DNA from: RGIG9114 sp045592865
GTDB lineage: Bacteria; Bacillota; Clostridia; Oscillospirales; JAGBHD01
Reading direction: 5' to 3'
Assembly: GCA_045592865.1 (NCBI GenBank)
Contig: JAZNVP010000096.1
Location: 1-11,989, forward strand
DNA length: 11,989 bases
Below the pieces are notes generated by a model. It was not told where the DNA came from. It ran no database searches and saw only the letters and a list, made by a program, of their open reading frames with translations. Of the stretch, positions 1-7,900 are shown piece after piece; within the stretch, counting starts at the first letter, position 1, and every line of letters starts with the position of its first letter. The position numbers were made by a program, and so were the translations under genes.

Positions 1-142
1 ATCAGTTTGTTGCTTAATTTCTTATAATTCTACTTTAGAACTCTTTTTTTGTACTGTCTGCACAATTTGGGGCGGTTCACTCTCGGATGGTTCTTTTTTT
101 ATTTTATTTCCTGTTTCGCAAACTGTGTTTACCTTTTTTTAT
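1..142. other. Non-coding left edge
   Basis: No credible reading frame lies here. The stretch is AT-rich with several T runs (46-52, 93-100, 134-140). Its one recognisable element is a near-copy, at 80-110, of the sequence around the stop codon of the giant gene, annotated separately. The hairpin that precedes this sequence at the other site is missing here. It may be the remains of a 3' end left by recombination, but nothing beyond the left edge can be seen. Confidence 0.5.
80..110 (+). repeat. Second copy of the giant gene's 3'-end tail
   Basis: This 31-base stretch, beginning CTCTCGGATGGTTC and followed by a T run and ATTTTATTTC, matches 1968-1997 except for one extra T. At 1968-1997 it covers the right arm of a terminator hairpin, the T tract and the last codon and stop of the giant gene. 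Here the preceding sequence cannot form that hairpin, and the minus-strand frame upstream does not resemble the giant protein's end. It is either a mobile terminator tail or a relic of a lost paralogue. Confidence 0.7.
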
Positions 143-172
143 CCAAAATCAACAAAATTTCATTTTTGGGAA
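143..172. repeat. 30-bp direct repeat, downstream copy flanking the ATPase gene
   Basis: The stretch starts CCAAAATCAACAAAATTTCA and ends TTTTTGGGAA, and is identical over 30 bases to 1411-1440 in the same orientation. It lies five bases beyond the ATPase stop codon (178-180, minus strand). The ends are partly inverted (TCCAAAA near 142-148 against TTTTGGGA), so it is also an imperfect palindrome. Direct rather than inverted orientation, and the tight fit around one gene, suggest a cassette boundary. Confidence 0.85.
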
Positions 173-177
173 ACAGA

Positions 178-1371
178 CTATTTATTCAATAGCCAATCTG
201 ACACGTCCACAATTTTAACACCTTCATATTGATATTCAGGGTTTCTTGTTCTTGCTATAACCATTTTGGGATAAGCATCCTTTATTTTAAGCAGAGGGTC
301 TACCTCTCGCGCAAAAGTATCCGGATGGGTTATATTATCCGAAACCTGAATATATATTTTTTCGTTTCTTTTAAGAGCAACAAAGTCGATCTCTTTTTTA
401 TATAAGACCCCGACATAAACTTCATAGCCACGTCTGAGTAGTTCCATTGCAACGATATTTTCAATTACCCTGCCGTTATCTAAATTTTTTGTGCCGAGTT
501 TAGCATAACGGAAGGTATGGTCACTCAAATAATATTTATCATTGGAAGCAAGATACTTTTTACCTTTAATATCGTATCTGCGAAACTTATAGAAGGCGAA
601 AGCATTACAAAGGTAACTCAGATAATTACCAACCGTCTTGTGATTGATTTTATCCTCGTTCGATGTAAGCGTGTCCGTAATACTTCTTGCCGAGGTTAAA
701 TTGGATACGTTATCCATCAAGAATTGGGAAATTCTATCCATCAAAGCAGGATTTTTGATATTATACTTTTGGCGTATATCCCTTAAAATCAAAGTATCAA
801 AGACTGTTTCAATATAATCGTATTTATCCTCTTGCTCTTTATACAGATAAGAGCCGGACATACCGCCTTCAAGCATATAGTTATCAAAGGCATTATATTT
901 GTCTGTTAATCCGAAGTAATGCACATACTCCGCAAAGGAGAACGGATACACCTTAATTTCAAAGGTTCTTCCGGTAAATAATGTTGCTAAGTCCGAGCTG
1001 AGCAGGAAAGCGTTGGAACCCGTGATATAAATATCGAACATCTCGGTTGCGTGAAGATTGTTTATACATAACTCAAAGTTATTGCACATTTGAATCTCGT
1101 CAATTAAAACAAAATTCTCCTTATCCTCTGCATAATTGCTTTCGATATATTCGTTAAGAGCCTTGTATTCTTTAAGGTTATCATACTTAGACAGATTAAA
1201 GTTGATGTGAATAATATTAGCGTTAGCAATATTCTTTTGCACGTAGGCTTTGAAAGCCTCCAACAACTTCGATTTGCCCGAACGTCTTACGCCTGTTATA
1301 ACTTTAATATCGGGAGTTCCGATAACACCAATCATTTTATCTAAGTATTGTTTTCTTTCTATCAGTTTCAT
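178..1371 (-). CDS. AAA_14 / DUF4143 family ATPase
   Basis: This 397-residue protein has the normal length for the AAA_14-DUF4143 family, whose members are widespread in gut bacteria and lack a settled function. Visible motifs are Walker A GVRRSGKS (27-34), Walker B FVLIDEIQ (87-94), the sensor-like ITGSN (116-120) and the family signature TGRTFEIKVYPFSFAEY (133-149). A middle helical region is followed by a C-terminal part resembling a PD-(D/E)XK nuclease fold: GRVIEN (300-305), EIDF (327-330) and IQV (341-343). The third position is Gln, where an active enzyme usually has Glu, so nuclease activity is doubtful. The ATG start is supported by GAGGTGA six bases upstream and a promoter further out. 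No partner gene overlaps it. The gene is visibly more AT-rich than the giant gene and is bracketed by direct repeats, which fits acquisition as a unit. The family call is firm; the role is unknown. Confidence 0.93.
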   Translation of the reverse strand: MKLIERKQYLDKMIGVIGTPDIKVITGVRRSGKSKLLEAFKAYVQKNIANANIIHINFNLSKYDNLKEYKALNEYIESNYAEDKENFVLIDEIQMCNNFELCINNLHATEMFDIYITGSNAFLLSSDLATLFTGRTFEIKVYPFSFAEYVHYFGLTDKYNAFDNYMLEGGMSGSYLYKEQEDKYDYIETVFDTLILRDIRQKYNIKNPALMDRISQFLMDNVSNLTSARSITDTLTSNEDKINHKTVGNYLSYLCNAFAFYKFRRYDIKGKKYLASNDKYYLSDHTFRYAKLGTKNLDNGRVIENIVAMELLRRGYEVYVGVLYKKEIDFVALKRNEKIYIQVSDNITHPDTFAREVDPLLKIKDAYPKMVIARTRNPEYQYEGVKIVDVSDWLLNK

Positions 1372-1377
1372 AGAAAA

Positions 1378-1420
1378 TCACCTCGCAAGTTATTATATCA
1401 CATTTAGTTCCCAAAATCAA
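1378..1420 (-). promoter_or_regulatory. Promoter and RBS of the ATPase gene, -35 inside the flanking repeat
   Basis: On the minus strand a consensus TATAAT (1392-1397) is preceded by exactly 17 bases and TTGATT (1415-1420), a reasonable -35 box. The ribosome site GAGGTGA (1378-1384) follows, six bases before ATG. The -35 lies inside the repeat at 1411-1440, which is part of a palindrome with arms TTCCCAAAA (1408-1416) and TTTTGGGAA (1432-1440). A protein bound to the palindrome would cover the -35, so repression is plausible but inferred. Confidence 0.65.
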
Positions 1421-1440
1421 CAAAATTTCATTTTTGGGAA
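1411..1440. repeat. 30-bp direct repeat, upstream copy flanking the ATPase gene
   Basis: This copy is identical to 143-172. Here the preceding bases are TTC, which completes 9-bp inverted arms (1408-1416 and 1432-1440). The stretch begins 39 bases upstream of the ATPase start codon and holds its probable -35 box. From the outer edge of one copy to that of the other is 1,298 bp, and the interval contains only the ATPase gene and its promoter. Confidence 0.85.
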
Positions 1441-1475
1441 TTAACAGCTTTTCAAATGACTATTAAATAAAGTTT

Positions 1476-1522
1476 AAAGGGAGACAACTGCCTTACGGAG
1501 TGTCTCCCTTTGATTGTTTTTT
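1476..1522 (+). terminator. Hairpin with T tract, copy A of a local hairpin family
   Basis: The left arm AAAGGGAGACAACT (1476-1489) pairs with AGTGTCTCCCTTT (1499-1511), with one bulged A and an inner CC-TTAC-GG. A run of six T (1517-1522) follows on the + strand. No + strand gene precedes it. It is homologous to the hairpin at 1937-1974, sharing the apical core and the trailing GAT-G-T pattern, and it differs by paired changes in the stem. Confidence 0.65.
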
Positions 1523-1592
1523 ATTAGCTTTCGTCGGCGGGATCCGACACCGCACTTCTTACCTATTACCTCTTCACTCTTCACTATTACTT
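1523..1592. other. Spacer with a small hairpin and tandem CTTCACT
   Basis: No gene is visible. A short hairpin, GTCGG (1533-1537) with CCGAC (1544-1548), is followed by two tandem CTTCACT units (1572-1578 and 1579-1585). The latter resemble the AACTTCAC joining sequence of the nearby hairpin array and may be a stray part of it. Confidence 0.45.
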
Positions 1593-1639
1593 AAAAAGAA
1601 CCACCCTCTCGAGGCGCACTCCGTAAGGAAGTGCGCCTC
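1593..1639 (-). terminator. Inverted member of the hairpin family with T tract
   Basis: GAGGCGCACT (1611-1620) pairs with AGTGCGCCTC (1630-1639) around CCGTAAGG. On the minus strand the apical core reads ACTTCCTTACGGAGT, as in the hairpin at 1476-1511, and the stem is followed by GGTTCTTTTT (T tract at 1593-1597). The lower stem sequence is unrelated to the other copies, so the core and tail are conserved while the lower stem varies. It could act as a backup terminator for minus-strand transcription leaving the giant gene. Confidence 0.6.
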
Positions 1640-1641
1640 AA

Positions 1642-1850
1642 CTAAGTTTGCCCTTTCGGGCAAGTGAAGTTATCTACGATAGTGAAGTTGTCCTGCGGAC
1701 AGTAAAGTTTCGCCTACGGCGAAGTTGGCAAACTTAACTTCACTTGGTCAGCAAGACCAAACTTCACTGCGAACAAAGTGAGCAACTTCACTTTTGCGTT
1801 AGCAAAAACTTCACTTCACAAGCCGAAAAAAGAATCCGTTGTCTTTCGGC
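1642..1850. repeat. Two-armed array of variable hairpins joined by AACTTCAC
   Basis: Small perfect hairpins of unrelated sequence alternate with an 8-nt joiner. The left arm has hairpins at 1648-1663, 1671-1681, 1689-1701 and 1709-1723, joined by GTGAAGTT (1664-1671, 1682-1689) and variants (1702-1709, 1721-1726). The centre AAGTT-GGCA-AACTT (1722-1735) reverses the polarity. The right arm has joiners AACTTCAC (1736-1743, 1760-1767, 1784-1791, 1807-1814) and hairpins at 1744-1760, 1768-1784, 1792-1807 and, more loosely, 1822-1850. The joiners of one arm are exact reverse complements of those of the other, so the whole can fold as a ladder with side hairpins. On the minus strand the left-arm loops are C(GAAA)G, C(GTA)G, C(GCA)G and C(GTA)G; on the + strand the hairpin at 1792-1807 has C(GTTA)G. 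I do not recognise a named family. Whether it acts as DNA or RNA is not visible. Confidence 0.8.
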
Positions 1851-1884
1851 AAGTATTTACCTTTCTCAAAGCATATAACCCACT

Positions 1885-1923
1885 ATGACACTTTCACAAT
1901 CCTTGTGTAAAGTGTCATTTTTT
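1885..1923 (+). terminator. Strong orphan + strand intrinsic terminator
   Basis: ATGACACTTT (1885-1894) pairs fully with AAAGTGTCAT (1909-1918), and an inner CACAA/TTGTG extends the stem to 15 pairs with one bulged T and loop TCC. Six T (1918-1923) follow directly on the + strand. There is no comparable T run on the minus side. No + strand coding gene lies upstream, so it would end either a non-coding transcript that crosses the hairpin array or antisense transcription running toward the giant gene. Confidence 0.7.
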
Positions 1924-1931
1924 ATTACGAT

Positions 1932-1974
1932 AAAAACCGAGAGAGACAACTTCTTTACGAAGTGTCTCTCTCGG
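1932..1974 (-). terminator. Terminator of the giant gene, probably bidirectional
   Basis: CCGAGAGAGACAACTT (1937-1952) pairs with AAGTGTCTCTCTCGG (1960-1974), with a single bulged A and a 7-base loop. On the minus strand the stem begins 16 bases after the TAA of the giant gene and is followed by five T (1932-1936). On the + strand GATGGTTCTTTTTTATTTT follows, so it may also stop transcripts from the left. It is copy B of the hairpin family at 1476-1522. Confidence 0.8.
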
Positions 1975-1990
1975 ATGGTTCTTTTTTATT

Positions 1991-4900
1991 TTATTTCGAG
2001 GTTAAAAAGCTCTTTGAGAAGAGAAGATTGTCGCTGTCACTTGCAGGTAAATATCTGTCGATAGCGATCTCTTCCGCCGTTCTGACGTCGGAGAACATCG
2101 CCGCCGTATAGATAGTTCCCTTGAAATACTGCGGACCGCTCTTTCTTCCGTCGGCTCCGACAATATATCCTTCGGTCGTTTCAGGAAGAGCGACATTTAA
2201 ATTTCCCTCTTCTTTAAGCACTCCGTTAATATAAAGCTTAGCCTTGAGTCCGTCAACCGTTATCGCAAGATGTATCATCTCATCCGAACGGATATCGGTG
2301 TTGAAGGTGAAGCTATAACCGGTGCCGTTAACCACGTAGTAGATACGCGGCTTTCCGTATGTAAATACGTCGATGTTTATAGTGTTTTTGCTAACCGCAT
2401 CGTAGTTACCCATTATAACACCGCCACGGTAGCTGTAGTCCTTATCAATCTGAATTGAAGCCTCAAAGGTCAGAGGAGTAGAGTCAAACGAGGTCGTTAT
2501 CTTATCTCCGCTATGCTTTGCGTCGGGCATAAAGCCACCCGCATTTTCAAAGACTCTGTGGTCATCAACGCTTGAGATCTTAGGAGTCTTATAGCATTCG
2601 AGAATCTTTCCGCAGTTTACGCATTCCTTATGGCTGATTCCGTTAGCCTCGTCGGTCGCGTCGTAGTCGTAGAGCCAATCACTTGCAACGTGATCATCAC
2701 CGTCGCAGGAGTTTTCGTCGAACATAGCCGTATAAAGAATGTCGGTGTCCAGAATGTCAGGACAGATTATATCCCTCTTTATCTCTTCCTCAGTTCTTGC
2801 ATCCGAGAACATATGAACCGCATAAACAGTTCCCTTGAAGTAATTCGGGTTGTCGGGAGTGTTGTCACCGCCGATCTTCCATAAGTCAACTATCTTGCCG
2901 GGTCCATAGTTAAGCTTTTTGGTCTCGGATAACACACCGTTAATATAAAGGTTTGCGGTCTTTCCAACAATGGTAACCGCAATATGAACGGGGTCATCAG
3001 AACGAATATCCGCGCTGAACTTGGTATCGGTCTTAACTCCGTTGGTTGCCATATAGTAAAGCCTTACCCTACCGTCTTCAATTATCTCGAGGTTCATCTG
3101 AGCGCGTTTTGTTCCGTTGTTGTTACCAACGATAACACCTGCCGCTCCTTCAATGCTCATAGGCACCTTAACTACCGCCTCAATGGTGTTAGGAGTCTTG
3201 GAAAGGTTCTTTCCAATGTCTAAAAGGCCCTTCTCCAGGAAGGTCTTTCCGCCGGTCGTAACCTCAACGGTTTCCGTCTCAGTCTTATTAATAAACCTCT
3301 TGGAGAAGATAAGTCCTTCTTCCGAAGCAGAAACCGCAGAAACGTCGGAGAGAATTTCTTCCGCCGTTCTGACGTCGGAGAACATATTGACCGAATAAAG
3401 AGTTCCCTTGAAATACTGGGTGTTGAGAAGTCGGTTGTCACCGCCGAGTTTAAAGTTCTCGGTAACCGCTCCGAGTTCTATTGAGAGCATTTTTTCCTCT
3501 TTAAGTGCACCGTCAACGTAAAGTTTTGCCACAAGTCCGTCAACGGTAACCGCAATATGAACGGGTTTTGCCGAACGGATATCGGTGTCGAATATGCAGT
3601 CCCCACTGGTGCCGTTGTTGGTGTAGAAGAATCTCACTCTGCCCTCGGAATAAATTTCAAGGTTAAGTCGGTTAACACTGCTCTTTTCGTAGTTTCCAAC
3701 GATAACGCCTGCGCGGTCTGTGTAGGTTTCGGGAACCGATATAACCGCTTCAATAGTCTTAGGTGTAGAGGAAAGTGTTCCAACAGGATAATCAACGTAG
3801 TGCTTGAACTTAATTCCCTCGGTAACCTTAACCGAAGCGAGATCGTTTTCAACGACAAACGCCTTTGAATATAGGAAACCTTCTGTTTCTCTCGAAACCG
3901 AAACGATATCCTTCTTTATTTCGTCCGCCGTTCTCACGTCATCAAAGAGGCTAACCGAATAAATGCTTCCCTTGAAATACTGTGAGTTAAGATCACGGTT
4001 ATCGCCACCGATAACGAAGTTTTCGGTAACGTTAGGAACCGAAACGGTTATCTCTTTAGTTTCAACAGCCTCACCGTCAAGATAAAGGGTTGCCACCGTT
4101 TCTCCGAGAGTTACAGCAATATGCGTCGGCTCATCAGAGCGAATATCGGTGTCAAAGAGATATGTTGCCGCATTAGTTCCGTTCTTCAGATAAAGTCTTA
4201 ACTTGCCTTCGTTATAAACCTCAAAGTTTATTCCGTCTGCCGTGCCGTTATAGTTACCGAAGATAACACCAGCACGGTCTTTGTAGGTTTCGGGAACCGA
4301 TATGACCGCCTCAATGGTTTTAGGTGTCGAACCAAGTTTCTCAACCGAGTGAAGCGTTTCGTAATTGAATGTCGTTCCGTGAGTCATAACCGCTTCAGCG
4401 AGGGTTCCGCTTGCCTCGAAGTATTTCGAAACCATAAGACTATCGGAATCGGGGAATACGATAACCGCATCACGCTTGATCTCGTCCTCACTTCTGACGT
4501 CGGAGAATAGGTTGATGGAATAGATTGTTCCTCTGAAATACTGGGTGTTGTAGTCACGGTTGTCGCCGCCGACCTTGAACTCACCCGAAACGTTGGGTGC
4601 AGGGATCGGGAGCGAAGCCGTTTCAACCTTTCTGCCGTCAACGTAAAGGGATGCCACAGACCCGTCTATCGTAACCGCGATATGCGTCCTTTCACTCGAA
4701 CGGATGTCGGTGCCGAATATGCAGTCAACACTCTGTCCGTTAGTGGTGTAGAAAAGTCTTACCTTACCAAAGGTGTATATCTCAAGATTGAGTCGTTCAG
4801 AACTATTTTTATCGTAGTTTCCAACGATAACGCCGCCACGGTCTGTGCAGGTCTTGGGAACCTTAATAACCGCTTCTAACGTGAGAGGCGTCGACGACAC

Positions 4901-7900
4901 GTTAACGCTCTCCATTAAAGAAACGCTCTGAGTAAAGGTCTTTCCGGAGGTTTCGGTAACACCTGCCGCTATTTCCTCTTCCGAAACAGAGTATTCTCTT
5001 GTTTCAAGAAGAATTCCGCAGCCAAGGCAGGTCTTGTGTGCAACACCGCGGTTAAACATGGTTGCCTTTTTGTCGACCGTCCAGGTGCTTGCACGGTGAA
5101 CAACACCCGTCACCTTTATTTTGCCGCACTCTGCACATTCGTGGTATTTGTAGCCGTCCTCGGTGGAGTTGTCGGGAAGATAATACTTTTCTTCCCCGTA
5201 AGCGTGTTCAACCATTCCCGTAGCAGTGAGGTCTGCCATCGTGAAGTAAACACTGTCCTCAGTAAGTTCAGTTTCCTTAACAACGAGCACGAAGTTGGTC
5301 TGATAACCGCTCGAGCCGCCGTGGGTATTAAGTGAATTAAGTAGGGAAACGTAGAAACGCTGACCGTTTTCGGTATAAGAAAGGCTAAGATCTTTAGTGT
5401 GAATACCGCCGAATTCCATCTTGTTAAAGGATGTATATCCGATATCCTCACCCACCTTAAGATCGTCAAACGCCTCGGTATTGAAGGTAGGAAGGTTGAG
5501 GTAGATTCGGTTGTCCGCATCCTTATTCTTATGGAACGAATCGATTATAACGTCCTGCATCTGATTACGGAGCGAATATTCACCGAATTTAACACAGTTC
5601 CAGATAACCTGAATTGAATCCTCCGAATTCGAAAGCTTGCGTAAATATTTGCTGTAGGGATTGTGTTCCTCATCCCAGTTATGCATTTCGCCGCCCATAG
5701 GTGTAAAATAGAGTTCAAATACAGAGTCGGTCTCACTTCCGAGATATACGATCTGGTCATCTGCGGGGATCTCTGCTTCGCGTCCTGCGAGGATTAGATC
5801 TATCTGTTCGGTAGACATCTTGATTGCAAGATCTCTGAACAAGTAAACCTCTTCGTAACCGCAGTATTCTGTAACCATTTCAATGTGGTTAACGGTAACT
5901 CTGTAGATATCCTCGTGATCCGAAATGATGGTGGAGGTCTGCAGATTGTTGTTTCCGTTAGTTCCGTTGGAATTAATACCGTCAAGGTTGGTGCTCGAGA
6001 ACCAGGTTGCATTCTTGTGAGCCACACCGTTCATATCGAGGTAATGGGAAACAGCACAAGCCTTCGTATGCATCATATCCGAGCCGCCCTTACCGATAAG
6101 CGACCATTCGCACATTACGAAATTCAGATAATCGCCGAGAACCTTGCCGGGTGCATAGTTCTGATCGCAGGGAGCCGTGAGTCCTTCGGTGAAGTATTCA
6201 GGAACCAAAGGAGTGTAAGGAGTATTAGGATAACCGTTAAGCTGGGTTGTGATGGTTACCTCAATGCCCATAGCCGCCGCGGCCTTCAAAAGATAAGAAA
6301 CACGAACGAAGCCATACTGATCGTATTCTTCAAGATGTAAAGCGCGCATATATCCGAAATATCTGCTGTTGCGGTTGATGCATATTGCAGTCGCCGCAGA
6401 GAATCTGTAGGAAGCAAGATGTATCTTCACGTTTTCTTCCGGATGCGCCTTTTTATACTGCATTGCCTGGAAAACTAACATTCCCTCGCCAAAGGTTCCG
6501 TTTCCTTCTGTCGAGTTTTTATAGGACACAAAAGAGTCTGCCGTAACTGTTCCGCCGTTGATGTTTTCATAAACTGCGGTGTTTTTAGACATAAAGTTCG
6601 AACTGTTGTCAAGTTTCGGAAGCTTTGCATAGGTGGAATTAATAGGCTCGTCGCTTGAGTTTTCGGAAAGTGCGAAGATCTTGTCAACGTCTATCTCTTT
6701 GTAAGACGGAACGGTGGGGATCTCTTCCTCATAAGAGCATTCATACTCTTCTTCTGCAGGAATTTCACCCTCTAAATCGTAAACCGTCAGAAGATTAACT
6801 ATAGCCGAAGCCCAATAAGCGTCGTCGAGCGCCGTCACGTCTTCGTCCACGTAGTTATCTTTGTTAAGGTAAAGCTTAGCGTTCAAGGTGTTACCCCAAA
6901 TAATAGGACCGCCCTCTAAAGCCGTGTTGCCCGAAACGGTAAGCCCGTTAATATTAACTACCGTTCCTGCCTTAGTCTCATACATAAAGCCGCCCTTGCC
7001 GCCTTGGTTGTTTCTTGCGGTGACGTTATACATATCAAGGAGACTTGATCCCGAAATGTTGACCGCACCGCCGAATACTACCGCCTTATTGTCCTGGAAA
7101 TCACATCCGTGAAGGACGGTGTTGGATGCGCCCGTGTAAACGTGGATAGCACCGCCGCTTGTTTCTGCGGAGTTACCCTTGAAGGTGGTGTTATAAACAC
7201 TCAGGTTAGAAAGGTCAACCGTGTAAATACCGCCGCCCGCGGTGAACGAACTGTTGTTTTCAATCACACAGTCGAAGACCTTTGCAGTAGCCGTATCACA
7301 CGCCAAGAAGCCGCCGTAACTGTTAGTTGCACTGTTTCCGGTAGCAGTAACCTTATTAAGAATTATTGAGGATCCGCTATAGAGTCCTATACCGCCGACA
7401 ACGTCTGCCGTGTTATCCGTAAATATACCGCCGTTAATTTCCATTATATTTTTGCCGGTCATATAGATAGCGCCGCCATAGGAACTGCTTTCATCGTCCT
7501 TCTGTGCCTGGTTGCCTGTAAACTCAACCGTCTGCATATAAACGTTGTTTAAACCGTTCATATACATAGCGCCGCCTCGACCGCCTGTGGAGTTGCCTGT
7601 AAAGGTCGTGTCAAAAACGTATAAGCCTCGCTGTTGCTCAGGCTCTCCCTCGGGATCGGTCTGACGGTTACGGTCGGTGCTGTAGATAGCGCCGCCGTAA
7701 GAAGCCGCGTAGTTATTTGTGAAGTCGCAATCTCTGAGCTTGATTATCGAGTCTTCACTACTTGCACTGTTATAAGAGCTATACAGAGCACCTGCGCGTG
7801 TAAACGCACTGTTTCCTGTGAAGGTAACCCTATCCGCGTTCATAAAGGAACTGTGAACCGAGATAGCACCTGCATAACTCTTGGTTTCGTTGGTAGCCGT

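Noticed and set aside
517..699. Small + strand frames within the ATPase gene, also 1250-1444
   Set aside because: They are antisense to a gene with clear motifs and promoter and show no features of their own.
143..1440. Insertion sequence
   Set aside because: The flanking repeats are direct rather than inverted, no target duplication is visible outside them, and the gene is an ATPase with no transposase motif.
1642..1850. CRISPR array
   Set aside because: The constant unit is only 8 nt, the variable parts are self-complementary hairpins, the arms are inverted and no cas gene is present.
1642..1850. Integron attC sites
   Set aside because: There is no integrase, no cassette genes and no attC-type core sites; the hairpins are too small and too numerous.
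1991..2040. LPXTG-type or membrane anchor at the C-terminus
   Set aside because: The final residues (NLLFSKSFLTSK) contain no sortase motif, long hydrophobic segment or terminal Arg/Lys cluster.
5885..6340. A 151-codon + strand frame, and others such as 10043-10483 and 7634-8038
   Set aside because: They lie opposite the giant gene, lack recognisable domains and ribosome sites, and arise from codon bias and the repeats on the other strand.
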